Shown one piece after another: positions 51,156-61,631 of a stretch of DNA of 64,000 bases. The notes beneath the pieces were generated by a model that worked only from the letters and a program-made list of their open reading frames with translations, had not been told where the DNA came from and made no database searches. The position numbers and the translations under genes were made by a program. Numbering within the stretch: position 1 is the first letter of the stretch; each line of letters starts with the position of its first letter. Origin of the DNA: Coemansia sp. RSA 487 (lineage: Eukaryota; Kickxellomycota; Kickxellomycetes; Kickxellales; Kickxellaceae); NCBI GenBank assembly GCA_027577595.1, contig JANBRJ010000037.1, forward strand, positions 1 to 64,000, written 5' to 3'.

Positions 51156-53039
51156 ATGGCACACAGCAGGATCAGTATAGGCGTGGTGCCAGCGCCAGAC
51201 ACTGTAGACGCAGACGCAGACGCAGACGAGTACATAGCGCGGTATATGACACAGATAGGCGCAGATTTCGTGGTCTTGCCAATAGTTTCGCCACATGTGG
51301 ATGAGCAGGCGATGCGGCGGACAGTAGAACGTGGGTACTTTGCACCAGAAGAGCTGGTAGTCAGATCTGCGACGAACGCGTACTGCACTGTCGGAAGCAT
51401 GGCTCGTGTAGAGTGGGCTGATAACAGCAGCGATGGCCCAGCAGGACGGCTGGTTGGGATGGCGATGGAATACGCGGGGTATGTCGGGCTCAGGGGAGTT
51501 GTGGCGCCGACAATCGATGGGTGCGATCCAAACAGAGCCATCGAGTATGCGCGTGTTCTGCTGGAGCAGATGTCAGACACGGGGAATGCACCGGTGATTT
51601 CCCGGGTGCGCATCGGAAAAGATACAGCAGAGGCGTGGGGCTGGTGGAATACAGTGCGGCAAGCCTGCAACCACGATTCAAGGCTACAGCTGATGCTCGA
51701 TATGGATGTGTCTCCGTCCGACGCTGTTGAGGTTGGCCAGTGGCGCGCGGAGCCGGTGCAAATTGTTCAGATACCAACGACGATGTTTACGACAAACAAG
51801 GCTGGATATCCGGTGCTGACTCGCGCACACCAGCGTGCAGTGCTCGAGTGGATGGATCTGGGCGTGGCTCTGGCCGTTGGATACACCAGCTACGATGCCT
51901 CAGCTGTGGTAGAGATGGCCGGTAGCTGCGTCAAGTACTTGCGACATCTGGCGGCACAGCGCGAGGCACAAAAGGGCGCAGCAGAGCTTGCGTCGGCCGA
52001 ATACTACGATGTGTTGCAGACGCCGCTGCAGCCGCTAGCCGATCATCTGGATTCTGAGACGTACGAGGTGTTTGAACAGGACGCCGCCAAGTACGATGCG
52101 TACGAGGGCGCAATGTGCCGGGCCATCAGAGACGCCAGCAGCGGCAGCGGCAGCGGTGGCAGGCGGCTGGTGCTAACGGTGGCTGGTGCAGGGCGCGGGC
52201 CGCTGGTCGGGCGTGCGCTCCAGGCAGCGCGACGCTGCGACGCAGAAGTCAAGGTGTATGCAGTGGAAAAGAACCCGAGCGCAATGGTCGAGCTGCAGCG
52301 CAAGAACGCCGCGCTGTGGGGCGGCTGTGTTGCTCTGATCCACGCAGACATGCGATGCGCCGCTGTGCCTGAGCACGCTGACATTTTGGTCAGCGAGCTG
52401 CTTGGATCGTTGGGCGACAACGAGCTGTCTCCAGAATGCCTGAGTGCTGCCATCCCGCTGCTGCTGGCGCCCAGCGGCGTGTGCATCCCGCGCAAATACA
52501 CCGCGTACGCTGCGCCCCTGTCCTCCACCGCTCTGTTCAATCGCGTCCGCAGCTCCACCCATGGCGAGCCCGCGCGCCTCGAGACTCCCTTTGTCGTCAA
52601 CATCCACGCCGCGAAAGTGCTTGCCAATGCTCAGCCGCTGTGGTCCTTTGAGCACACCGCTGTTCGGCAGCAAGGCCACCTACGTGGTTCTGCGGAAATG
52701 AAGAAGGGCCAGCGCTCGACACGCAGGACCTTTGACATCTGCGCACCGTCGTTGGTGCATGGGCTGGCTGGCTACTTTGACGCTGAGCTGTACGGCGGCG
52801 TCGAGCTCAGCATCCACCCAGACACGCACACGCCTGCCATGCACTCGTGGTTCCCCATGTTCTTTCCTTTCAAGCACCCGCTGACTGTGCGTGCTGGCGA
52901 CTCGCTGGCAGTGCACATGTGGAGACGCGTGTCAGACGCGAAGGTCTGGTACGAATGGGCCGTGTGTGTTGAGGGCGGCGGCGGCGATGTCTCGGCTGTC
53001 CACAACCTTAATGGTCATCAGCACTGGATTGACAAGTGA
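51156..53039 (+). CDS. PRMT5: Protein arginine N-methyltransferase 5 (type II)
   Basis: A symmetric dimethylarginine transferase (yeast Hsl7, fission yeast Skb1). The 627-residue single exon has the N-terminal TIM-barrel (about 1-270) with WGWWNTVRQAC near 168-178. The linker has the PLADHLDSETYEVFEQD block (about 293-310). The catalytic domain has GAGRGPLV near 342-349, YAVEKNP near 367-373 and the double-glutamate loop SELLGSLGDNELSPECL near 411-427. The beta-barrel with dimerisation arm follows and ends near the last aromatic residues (YEWAV). All catalytic motifs are intact. An Asp/Ala repeat (DADADAD) sits near the N-terminus. Confidence 0.95.
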   Translation: MAHSRISIGVVPAPDTVDADADADEYIARYMTQIGADFVVLPIVSPHVDEQAMRRTVERGYFAPEELVVRSATNAYCTVGSMARVEWADNSSDGPAGRLVGMAMEYAGYVGLRGVVAPTIDGCDPNRAIEYARVLLEQMSDTGNAPVISRVRIGKDTAEAWGWWNTVRQACNHDSRLQLMLDMDVSPSDAVEVGQWRAEPVQIVQIPTTMFTTNKAGYPVLTRAHQRAVLEWMDLGVALAVGYTSYDASAVVEMAGSCVKYLRHLAAQREAQKGAAELASAEYYDVLQTPLQPLADHLDSETYEVFEQDAAKYDAYEGAMCRAIRDASSGSGSGGRRLVLTVAGAGRGPLVGRALQAARRCDAEVKVYAVEKNPSAMVELQRKNAALWGGCVALIHADMRCAAVPEHADILVSELLGSLGDNELSPECLSAAIPLLLAPSGVCIPRKYTAYAAPLSSTALFNRVRSSTHGEPARLETPFVVNIHAAKVLANAQPLWSFEHTAVRQQGHLRGSAEMKKGQRSTRRTFDICAPSLVHGLAGYFDAELYGGVELSIHPDTHTPAMHSWFPMFFPFKHPLTVRAGDSLAVHMWRRVSDAKVWYEWAVCVEGGGGDVSAVHNLNGHQHWIDK

Positions 53040-53339
53040 TTGCCGCTTTTGACTGCATGCTAATTGAGTTGTCACTTATTACAAACTTGAGATGCGGAAA
53101 ATGCGGCGGAAAATGCTGTTTTGCTGGTTCTGCTGCCGTTCAGCGTAGAATGTTCTTGGAATGCTTCCAGAATCACCAATTTAGACAGTAAATTCCACAG
53201 CGGCTGTGATAGCAACTTGAGCATGGGCTAACCATATTGCCAGGTTGCATACAGTGATATGCCTCCCGCTTGTTTCAATTTGGTTGTAAATGTTTTTTGT
53301 TACGGCTATAAAAGCCAGAGATGTTATTGAAAATAGACA

Positions 53340-53960
53340 GGGCACTTTCGCTCCGTTTTGCCAAACCCATGGCTTGAAAACACTAGCACTCGTGGAACCT
53401 GGCCCATTTTGTTCCTGGCAAGGCAAACCCATGCAGGAATTGTGAGGCAGGGCATAGAGTCCCTGGCACATTATTTCTGGAGTTGCAGAAATGTTCGCCG
53501 TTCCTGGCTCCTCCTTTCACACTTTCTCCAAGCTATCCGCTCTGACAGACCCGGAAACCGTTTCTTTGTCAACCAGGAAATAGGCTCCACGGGATTCGAC
53601 TGGTGGAAGGCTATTTTACCTAGCTTTTACCTGGCCCAGGCGCGTTACATAGACTCGCAGTCTGGGAAATCTACCGTTCTCATTCGAAAGTCGGCCAGGT
53701 GGGTGCTGTATGCACTGGTGACACCATGTTCAATCGCTGGAAAGCATCTTTCATGATCCGAGCTGTTCACGATTTCAAATATTCATTTACGATCACAAAG
53801 GCGGCCTCTATTTTCTCTGATCGTTGGCTGCGGGTACCCAAGCAGTGGTTTCAGCTCGATCCAGATGGAGAAGAACAGAACCGAAAGCTATCCCTCCTCG
53901 CTTCTACATCTTTCACCATGGGCCGCCATCTCGATCATTTACGATTAACAGATCAGCCAA
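53340..53960 (+). mobile_element. Non-LTR retrotransposon (LINE) relic, zf-RVT end
   Basis: Two frames carry adjoining parts of the RT-associated zinc-finger end of a fungal LINE. One has NPCRNCEA near 53430; the next frame continues with ESLAHYFWSCRNVRRSW (53450-53500), matching the family pattern CxxC...E...H.fw.C......W. Further residues (FDWWKAILPSFYLAQ) fit the region after it. At least one frame shift separates the pieces. It is the C-terminal portion of ORF2 only, with no visible 5' part. The family may be Tad1-like, as is common in fungi. Confidence 0.6.
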
Positions 53961-53989
53961 ACGGTGCTGGTGCCCAAGACACCAGGCAA

Positions 53990-54046
53990 TCCACTCATCA
54001 CTCATCGCTCGTCGCTCATCACTCATCATCCACTCATCATCCGTCC
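53990..54046. repeat. CATCACT-type minisatellite
   Basis: Four to six imperfect copies of an 8-10 nt unit around TCATCACTCATC, directly after the LINE fragment. Confidence 0.7.
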
Positions 54047-54984
54047 ACAACGGACACAGTGCTTGATCTATTGGTTTGGCTATAACATTAGTTGTTTTTT
54101 TTCCAACCTTCCTTACACCAGTATATTCGCCACTTTTCGCGTTCAAAAAAAGAAGCGAAAACAGACTAGCTCAAAAAGCAAAAAGGGCTGAGCATCCGGG
54201 GATTCTCTCAGAGCAAAGCTGAGCAAAACAAACATGCGGCATGACGAGTGCCAAGATAGAAACATGCATGAGCCCGATTGGGTTACAACACCAAAGCTGT
54301 CTTGGCATTTGCAGGTTTCAACAAGGAATGACAAAGTCTTCATCTCCACACCTCATCAAAAAGGAAAACATGCAACTGTGATTTTGGAGTTTCCTCATCT
54401 CGATTTCTCTTTCTCTCTCCCCACATTTTGCTTGCTTTCTTTGGTATTATTTTGTTGCTTTTGCTTGTTTATTTACAGCTTTCGCTGCTGTTCTGCTGTT
54501 ACTGCTTTGGCCCATCCAGCCATTGACCATCTGGTACGTTTGTGTTGCTGTTTTCTGGCTAGAGACAATAAACCCGTCTCCCTCTGTCTTGCAAAGGACT
54601 TTTTGCTGGACGGCATGCAAAATCTTTTTTTCTTCCGTCTCCTCACTTTTTCGCCATTGTCTTGCATCGTTGAAATAAAGCCTTCTTTGTCTATACGATA
54701 CTCGGTACCATACATTACGCTGTTTTTTGTGTTTGACCCAAGAAAGAGGCGCATTCATAAAACGCGCCCACCAGCCTATCTGCTTCTTTATACTTTATTT
54801 CTGTCGTTCCTTTTTCGGTTGTCCCATTCTTGCATTGTCTATTTTATCCAACCAATCAACCCAGCAAGGCATTTTCTGTTCCTTTTTCGAAAAAAAAAAA
54901 CAAAAAAATATATTAACCTTCTTTCTCCTTGTCACGACTATTCTCTCACATTCTAGCCAATTGCTATTCCAGACCACTACATAA

Positions 54985-57900
54985 ATGACCTCTACGCCAG
55001 GACGACGGCGCCAAAAGCGCTCCTGGGCGTCTCGCATATTCTCACTACGCCACAGAGCGGGATCCACAGACTCTGACGAGCCCGGCGAAGAGCGCACTGT
55101 CCACGTAAATATCCCCCTGCCTGCCTCTGCATTTGATGCGCGCGGCCGTCCACAACAGTACCCTGCAAACCAAATACGCACCGCCAAATACACCGTTCTC
55201 TCTTTCATCCCAAAGAATCTCCTTGAGCAGTTTCGCCGCGCCGCAAATATATACTTTCTGTTTCTGCTTATTCTGCAGTTTATTCCCGCCGTTGCCACTG
55301 GGATGCCTGGCCTCAGCGCTCTTGCGCTATTCACCGTCGTCGCACTGACCATGGCAAAGGACGGCTATGAGGACTCCAAGCGCAGCGCCAGCGACAGAGA
55401 GGCAAACAGGACCCCCGCCGTTGTGCTTGGCAACGGCTGGGTCAACACAAACAAACCCCCTGCACATTTCTTCCGCCCACGTGGCCCCATGCGTCTTGTC
55501 TGGGGCGACTCTGGCTCCGGAGGTACTATTGGCGGAGCCATGCTGCCAGGGTCTGCAGATGCTGCATACGGCAACAACTTTGACAACCGCAGAATGGGTC
55601 CCAGCATCGACATTGACAACAGCAACTGGCTTAAAACAGAATGGAGACACTTGCACGTTGGCGATATTGTTCTGATCCGCGATGGCGATTCTGTGCCTGC
55701 CGATGTCCTTCTGCTCAACTCTAGCGACGAGGACGGTGCGTGCTTTGTCGAAACCAAAAACCTTGATGGCGAGACAAACATCAAAACAAAGCATGCCCTG
55801 CACAAAACAACTGACCTCTGCTCGCCCGCACAGCTTGCTGCATTCAAATGTACCATTGACGCAGAGCCACCCAACACGCTCCTGTACTCGTTCAAAGGCT
55901 CATTGCGTATTTTGCCCGATAGCTCCATGCCGCTGCAGGCAAACACATTTGACGAGTACGACGAACTGTCTGCTGCTGTGGACCCGCTCAGCGTTGACAA
56001 CATGCTCCTGCGAGGCAGCGTGGTGCGCAACACAAAATGGGCCGTTGGCGTGATTGTGTTTACTGGCAACGAATCAAAGATTATGATGAATTCTGGCGAG
56101 ACCCCCTCAAAACGCAGCCGGATCGAGCGCATGATGAACTACCAGGTTATAACCCAGTTTTGCCTGCTTTTCATTCTCTGTCTGCTCACTGCCATCCTTG
56201 GAGGGATCTACTATGGCGAGTCCGAGTCGTTCCCTGCTGTCTTTGTAAAAAAATTTGAGACGTCGACGACAAAGACTTCTGCGCCCCTTTATGGCTTCCT
56301 GACCTTTTGGACATCGCTGATTCTCTACCAAACAGTTGTTCCGATCTCGCTCTACGTGACAATAGAGATTGTAAAGGCATTCCAGGCGTACTTTATTAAC
56401 CAGGACATGGACATGTACTATGCGCCTGTCGACCGTAGGTGCGAAGCAAAGTCGTGGAACCTGTCGGATGATCTGGGTCAGGTCGAGTACATCTTTAGCG
56501 ACAAGACCGGGACGCTGACCCAAAACGTGATGGTTTTCCGCCAGTGCACGATTCGCGGCCACGTATACGGCGAGATTGTTGCCGACGAGGAAATCGAAAA
56601 GGCAAATGAGCTGCGAACTGCTATGGATCAAAAAATCAAGCAGGCCTTTAATGGGAACCCCTATCGCCAGAGCGAGACATCTACGTTCCTGGATACGTCT
56701 ATTTACGACACTCTGCAAGCAAACAGCACACAGTCTCGCGCAGTGATCGAGTTTTTCACAATCCTTGCGCTATGTCACACCGTTATAAGCGATAAACCAG
56801 ATAAAACGAACCCCGGCCATATCGAATACAAGGCTGAATCGCCTGACGAAGCGGCGCTTGTATCCACAGCCCGCGATGTTGGATTTGTTTTCTTACGCCG
56901 CGAGAAGGACCGCCTTGTCTGTAACTTTTTGGGCAAAGACCAATCCTTCCAGCTTTTGGCTACTCTCGAGTTCACCAGCGCGCGCAAACGCATGTCGGTT
57001 ATTGTGCGTCGCGAGGATGGATGCCTTATGCTTCTCTGTAAGGGCGCCGACTCGATCATCATGGAGCGCATTCGGCAAAACCAAGAGAATCTGCGCCAGA
57101 GAACGCTGGACGACCTCGAAATGTTCGCTAACCATGGGCTGCGCACGCTGTGTCTTGGATACCGCCTCCTTGACGAGAGCGAGTATGCTTCTTGGAAGCG
57201 TGACTACGACATGGCAATGTCCAGTTTAGGCGACCGCGAAACCATGGTCGAAGAGGTCTGCGATCGGATAGAGCGCAACCTGCAGCTTGCTGGTGGCACT
57301 GCTATCGAGGACAAGCTCCAGGACGGTGTGCCAGAGACTATTGCACAGCTGTCTCTTGCGGGTATAAAGCTGTGGGTGCTAACAGGCGACAAGACCGAAA
57401 CTGCAATCAACATTGGCTACAGCTGCAACTTGCTCAACAACGACATGCAGCTGATTGTTGTCAAGGCCAGCGACAAAGATGCCACGCGTGCGCAGTTGGA
57501 GCGTGCTCTATACGAGTTTGGTGATACGCATGGTGATCTGTCGTACATTGGCGGCGGAGGAGGTCCAATGTCTGGCGTCGCGCGCAAAAGCCCCAGATCG
57601 TGGAGACGGCTGCTGGGCAGGTCGTCAAAAAGCAACGGCAAGAACCCAGCGTTCGAGCATGCGCGCGAAATCGCCCAAAGCAAGAACCATCGTCGCGGAA
57701 TAAAGGGAATCTGGGACGATGTGCGTACGCGCAACATACCTGGCGAGCGCAGGGGGCTGGCTGTCAAGCGCGATGCGCCGCTTGGTCTTGTCATTGATGG
57801 CGATTCACTAAAGTATGCGCTGGATCCCGAGCTCTCGCCGCTGCTACTTGAGCTTGCCGTGCGCTGCCAGTCAGTCCTGTGCTGCCGCGTGTCGCCCTTG

Positions 57901-59565
57901 CAAAAGGCGCTTGTGGTGCGTCTTGTCAAGGAGGGGCTTGGGACCTTGTGTCTTTCTGTTGGTGACGGAGCCAACGATGTCAGCATGATCCAGGAAGCCG
58001 ATGTTGGGATTGGAATCAGCGGAGAGGAGGGCTTGCAGGCGGTCATGGCAAGCGACTATGCGATTGCGCAGTTCCGCTTTTTGCAGAAGCTGCTTCTAGT
58101 TCATGGGCGGTGGTCGTATCTACGAATCACGTCGATGATCCTCAACTTCTTTTACAAAAACATTGTATTCACAATCTCGCTGTTCTGGTTCCAGATCTTT
58201 TGCCAATGGTCGGTGTCAAACATGTTTGACTACACGATCATCTCGCTGTACAACATGCTGTTTACGTCGCTCCCCCCAGGCGTGCTTGGCGTCTTTGACC
58301 AGGACTTGCCGGCGTTTGTTGGTGCTGTTGTCCCGCAGCTGTACAAGCGCGGCATCTACAAGCTTGAGTACTCGATGGCCCGCTTCTGGATGTACATTAT
58401 CGACGGGTTCTACCAGTCTGCGGCAACCGTGTTTTTGGTGATTTATACATACTACTTCAGCGCAGCCGCGAGGAGCAACGGATTGGACAGTGCCAGCAAG
58501 GACGATATCGGCACGGTTGGCGCTTTCTGCGTCATCCTGACAACCAACTTGTACATGGGGCTGAACACCAAATCGTGGACGTGGGTGATGCCTGTTGCGC
58601 AGATTTTTGGCATTGCCTTGCTTCTTGGAGTCTTCTTTGTCTATGGCGTGATCTACGACACCGAATTTTCGGCTGGCGCTGGCAGCCGTGTTTTCACCCA
58701 GGTCGACTTTTGGTTCTTGCTTGTGCTTGCCACGATCATTTGCTTGTTCCCGCACTACCTCGTCAAGTTTGTGCGGTCAGCGTGGTATCCGACCGACACT
58801 GATGTTGTGCGCGAGATCGTGCATGGATTCCGCAAGGGCAAAAACAAGATGTTCCAGAGCTGGGCTCGACCGACGTACACTGGTATCTCCAACTATGCAG
58901 CAACAAATACACACAAAGAGGTTCCGTTTGGGGCAATTCCGGTACAGAAGGCGTCGCCACCGCAGGTGTGGAGGAGACAGCCAGTGCTGCATGCCACAAG
59001 CGGTGGCCACAACATGGAAGGCGCAATCCCGCTCAACGACATTGGACCGCACATGTCTGGATCGTCGAGCACCCACGGACACAACACCAAGCAGCATGGG
59101 GCTGTTGGTGTTGATGCATTGAACATGCCGGGGCTATACCAAGGGATTGTCTATCCGATTGCTGATGCTGCGCTGGTCGAATATCTGCACAATCTGTCGC
59201 ATATGAACCTGAGTGCAGGGCCAGCGCAGGGCGGAAATGCTAACATACTCAAGCGCCTATCCGTACACCAACAGCAACGCCAGACCACCCGCATGCTGGA
59301 CCCAAGCGGTGAAGCTTCGAGGGCAACAAGCGAAGACGTAAAGCTGCAGGAGGATAGCAATGCAGTGTATCAAATGGCGCCGCTCTCGCGCTACGAGTCG
59401 TATGCAAGCGCGCGTTCATCAATGTACTTTTTGGATGACGGCACAGTCGAGCCATACACAGGATATGCGTTTGCGCACCAAGGCCAAGGCCAGAGCCAGA
59501 GACAAGACCGAGATGGCAGAAAGGCTGAGAGAAGCCAGCGGTATATCCAGAGAAGGCAGCGCTAG
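54985..59565 (+). CDS. P4-ATPase phospholipid flippase (Dnf1/2-like)
   Basis: Moves phospholipids from the outer or lumenal leaflet to the cytosolic one at the plasma membrane, Golgi or endosomes, with a Cdc50-type partner. 1526 residues, single exon. Features: the P4 N-terminal motif (YTVLSFIPKNLLEQFRR), first helices, actuator DGET region (NLDGETNIKT near 255), the P4-specific PISL in TM4 (about 452), phosphorylated Asp506 in DKTGTLT, KGADSI (nucleotide-binding domain), TGDKTETA and GDGANDV in the hinge. The last six helices and a long, partly disordered tail follow. The loop before the actuator carries an extra 70-residue insert as in Dnf1/2. A Gln/Arg-rich C-terminal end finishes the protein. 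Confidence 0.93.
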   Translation: MTSTPGRRRQKRSWASRIFSLRHRAGSTDSDEPGEERTVHVNIPLPASAFDARGRPQQYPANQIRTAKYTVLSFIPKNLLEQFRRAANIYFLFLLILQFIPAVATGMPGLSALALFTVVALTMAKDGYEDSKRSASDREANRTPAVVLGNGWVNTNKPPAHFFRPRGPMRLVWGDSGSGGTIGGAMLPGSADAAYGNNFDNRRMGPSIDIDNSNWLKTEWRHLHVGDIVLIRDGDSVPADVLLLNSSDEDGACFVETKNLDGETNIKTKHALHKTTDLCSPAQLAAFKCTIDAEPPNTLLYSFKGSLRILPDSSMPLQANTFDEYDELSAAVDPLSVDNMLLRGSVVRNTKWAVGVIVFTGNESKIMMNSGETPSKRSRIERMMNYQVITQFCLLFILCLLTAILGGIYYGESESFPAVFVKKFETSTTKTSAPLYGFLTFWTSLILYQTVVPISLYVTIEIVKAFQAYFINQDMDMYYAPVDRRCEAKSWNLSDDLGQVEYIFSDKTGTLTQNVMVFRQCTIRGHVYGEIVADEEIEKANELRTAMDQKIKQAFNGNPYRQSETSTFLDTSIYDTLQANSTQSRAVIEFFTILALCHTVISDKPDKTNPGHIEYKAESPDEAALVSTARDVGFVFLRREKDRLVCNFLGKDQSFQLLATLEFTSARKRMSVIVRREDGCLMLLCKGADSIIMERIRQNQENLRQRTLDDLEMFANHGLRTLCLGYRLLDESEYASWKRDYDMAMSSLGDRETMVEEVCDRIERNLQLAGGTAIEDKLQDGVPETIAQLSLAGIKLWVLTGDKTETAINIGYSCNLLNNDMQLIVVKASDKDATRAQLERALYEFGDTHGDLSYIGGGGGPMSGVARKSPRSWRRLLGRSSKSNGKNPAFEHAREIAQSKNHRRGIKGIWDDVRTRNIPGERRGLAVKRDAPLGLVIDGDSLKYALDPELSPLLLELAVRCQSVLCCRVSPLQKALVVRLVKEGLGTLCLSVGDGANDVSMIQEADVGIGISGEEGLQAVMASDYAIAQFRFLQKLLLVHGRWSYLRITSMILNFFYKNIVFTISLFWFQIFCQWSVSNMFDYTIISLYNMLFTSLPPGVLGVFDQDLPAFVGAVVPQLYKRGIYKLEYSMARFWMYIIDGFYQSAATVFLVIYTYYFSAAARSNGLDSASKDDIGTVGAFCVILTTNLYMGLNTKSWTWVMPVAQIFGIALLLGVFFVYGVIYDTEFSAGAGSRVFTQVDFWFLLVLATIICLFPHYLVKFVRSAWYPTDTDVVREIVHGFRKGKNKMFQSWARPTYTGISNYAATNTHKEVPFGAIPVQKASPPQVWRRQPVLHATSGGHNMEGAIPLNDIGPHMSGSSSTHGHNTKQHGAVGVDALNMPGLYQGIVYPIADAALVEYLHNLSHMNLSAGPAQGGNANILKRLSVHQQQRQTTRMLDPSGEASRATSEDVKLQEDSNAVYQMAPLSRYESYASARSSMYFLDDGTVEPYTGYAFAHQGQGQSQRQDRDGRKAERSQRYIQRRQR

Positions 59566-60326
59566 ACCGTTGCTTGTGCAGTTCATATGCGTCTTTTGCA
59601 TTGTGGCTTTGTGTGTTTGCAAGGAACATTGTAATATCTGTTTATTGGTTTAATTTGATATCTTTTTAATGAGTTTTGGATCCCTGATAGCATTACGGAC
59701 TTTGTCAGAGATTGTCGTTTTCTTGCATATCAGCCTTCGTTTCACGAGCATTTTTACACACAGACCATCAGACCGTTTGGTGGACTGTGAAAAGGGCAGC
59801 ATCGTCCTGCTGCGGTATTTTGTCGAGAAAAAAAAAAACAAGAAATCTTGTAGCTTTGCAAGGAAATCCTGTTCAGAGTGCTTGCTGTAGTTGCAGCAAC
59901 AAAGTAAAGCACGAATATTTATGGATTTGTATTTCCGTGTTGCCACCTATTAACAAGTGCAAAAGTGCTGAAGCCCGAGCTTGTTGCCTGCGGATGTGAT
60001 TGGCAGTTTGGGATCTTTGCAGGACGATCTATTGCACAAAAGCAAAAAAGCAAATTTGTGGATCTTTTCTTTCCAGCAGTGTTCATCCCTAATAAGCAGC
60101 AAAATATATGGAAAAATCGTGTTCTTTTAGTTTCAGGATGCTGCTTTGTGCTCACTTGTCATTGGATTCAGCTCCGTTTTCCAGTTATTTCGCCTGGATA
60201 TAAAATGCGCAGTGCCTGGTCAAAAAAAAAAACTCTCCTCCAAAACCGATTTCAAAAATTTTACTCATCTTTATAGATTTTACACAACGCTCACTTCGTC
60301 TGCTATCTTTATTATTTTAAAAGGAA
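59566..60326. promoter_or_regulatory. Intergenic region and promoter of the protease gene
   Basis: 761 nt. No gene was recognised. The right-hand 130 nt contain a TATAAAA box and a T/A-rich leader. Confidence 0.5.
60199..60205 (+). promoter_or_regulatory. TATA box candidate
   Basis: TATAAAA, 122 nt before the protease ATG. A strict TATA match fits a regulated secreted-enzyme gene. Confidence 0.5.
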
Positions 60327-61346
60327 ATGCGTATTATCAGCATCGTTAGCTGCTCGCTTCTAGCTGTTGTCTTTGTATCTATATGTATGGCAGCTAATGA
60401 AGTTCAAATAAAGAGCGGCAACAATAGAATCGGTAACATTGCACGGGTAATTGGCGGCGAGCCAGCAAAAGCCAACGAGTTTACCTCGACTGTGCTTCTA
60501 GAGATTGGAAGCACTAGGTACGACTCACAAATGTGCACAGGAAGCCTTATTGCCCCAAATGTTGTTCTAACAGCCGCACATTGTGCGTTCCTTGACGAGA
60601 CGGTCCAGTTCAATGCGTCAGACTTCAGGGTGGCATTTGGCCACAATACAACCACGTACATGACGACTTCCAGCAGCTATGGCGTGAGGAAAGTCATTGT
60701 TCATCCAAAATTTGACATGATCGAGTTGGACGGTGACATCGCAATCGTGATCCTCGAGAAGGACGTCAATAGCACGATAGCCGAGCCCATTCGGCTGTAC
60801 TCTGGCGAATACTACACAGATACACCCATACGTGCCGCTGGGTTTGGCATGACCGATCCAAACGATTACGACTCTCTACCGACGCAGCTGATGGCCGTCA
60901 ACCTTGCGATTGGCAGCGATGCATTATGCACGCGGAACACGAACAGCTATAGCCACGAGTATTTTATTTGCACGGACGGCACGGCAGGAAAAGACACTTG
61001 CAGCGGCGATAGCGGTGGCCCCCTTGCTACGCCAGTCGACCACGACAGCGGCACAGCACTCATCGGTCTGACTAGCTACGGAACCTCGTCGGTCTATAAC
61101 CCGTATGGCCTATGTGCCCAATCTGGGAGTTCTGGATACTACACCCGTATTGCACCGTACATTCCCTGGATCGCCAGCTCAGCTGGGCTTGACGCAAAGT
61201 CCCTCTCCATCACCAATAACACCGAGATCAAGCACAATGAAGACAATACAACCTACTCGGGCGCTTTCTCAGCCAAGAGCGCCAGTTCCATTACCATTGG
61301 CCTTGCTTTGGCTGCTGTCCTTTCTGTAGCTACACTGTTTTTGTAG
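60327..61346 (+). CDS. GPI-anchored trypsin-like serine protease (S1)
   Basis: A secreted, cell-surface peptidase of family S1. 339 residues: signal peptide (about 1-22), short propeptide, activation site R40 | VIGG, catalytic triad His85 (TAAHC), Asp137 (GDIAI) and Ser229 (GDSGG). Asp223, six residues before the catalytic Ser, is the trypsin specificity-pocket aspartate, so cleavage after Lys or Arg is expected. Cysteines 70/86 and 201/215/225/263 fit disulfides. After the protease domain come a Ser-rich stalk and a C-terminal hydrophobic segment (ITIGLALAAVLSVATLFL), the layout of a GPI-anchor signal. S1 proteases are rare in yeasts but common in some early-diverging and entomopathogenic fungi. 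Confidence 0.9.
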   Translation: MRIISIVSCSLLAVVFVSICMAANEVQIKSGNNRIGNIARVIGGEPAKANEFTSTVLLEIGSTRYDSQMCTGSLIAPNVVLTAAHCAFLDETVQFNASDFRVAFGHNTTTYMTTSSSYGVRKVIVHPKFDMIELDGDIAIVILEKDVNSTIAEPIRLYSGEYYTDTPIRAAGFGMTDPNDYDSLPTQLMAVNLAIGSDALCTRNTNSYSHEYFICTDGTAGKDTCSGDSGGPLATPVDHDSGTALIGLTSYGTSSVYNPYGLCAQSGSSGYYTRIAPYIPWIASSAGLDAKSLSITNNTEIKHNEDNTTYSGAFSAKSASSITIGLALAAVLSVATLFL

Positions 61347-61419
61347 TGCACTTGGAGTTATTTGGACATTTAGTTTACCGATTTTCAAAAAAAAAAAAAA
61401 CCACATGTCGTGAAGTACG

Positions 61420-61551
61420 CTAGTATTCAGGGTTGGATAGCAGCTGGTTCTGTCTCAGCCATGCCATGTCTTGTGATTTCTCACCATAAATAGGCTGCCC
61501 CGTTTCCTGAATTACAAAGTGATCCTTCAGATAGGTAGTTTCTTTTTTCAT
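61420..61551 (-). CDS. Candidate 43-residue small ORF
   Basis: ATG to stop, 43 residues (MKKETTYLKDHFVIQETGQP to the end SNPEY). The composition is protein-like, charged, with no hydrophobic segment or known domain. It lies antisense in the 285-nt gap between the protease and the Oca-like gene. It may be a real small protein, the last exon of a gene whose other exons I cannot place, or chance. Confidence 0.25.
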   Translation of the reverse strand: MKKETTYLKDHFVIQETGQPIYGEKSQDMAWLRQNQLLSNPEY

Positions 61552-61631
61552 TTTTCGAATGTACACTCTTCGAAAAAAAAAAACGCATTCTGTACATTTA
61601 ATCAGTCTATCTGGTCGACTCTGCTTGAAGC

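Larger units (their letters stand above)
53040..54984. other. Intergenic region with LINE relic and minisatellite
   Basis: 1.9 kb between PRMT5 and the flippase. The LINE fragment and minisatellite listed separately occupy 53.34-54.05 kb. The remaining 900 nt are T/C-rich leader and promoter sequence of the flippase gene, with no recognised gene. Confidence 0.5.

Noticed and set aside
54234-54956. A 240-codon plus-strand frame before the flippase
   Set aside because: It is Phe/Ser/Leu-rich, typical of T/C-rich leader DNA, with no domain, and ends just before the flippase start.
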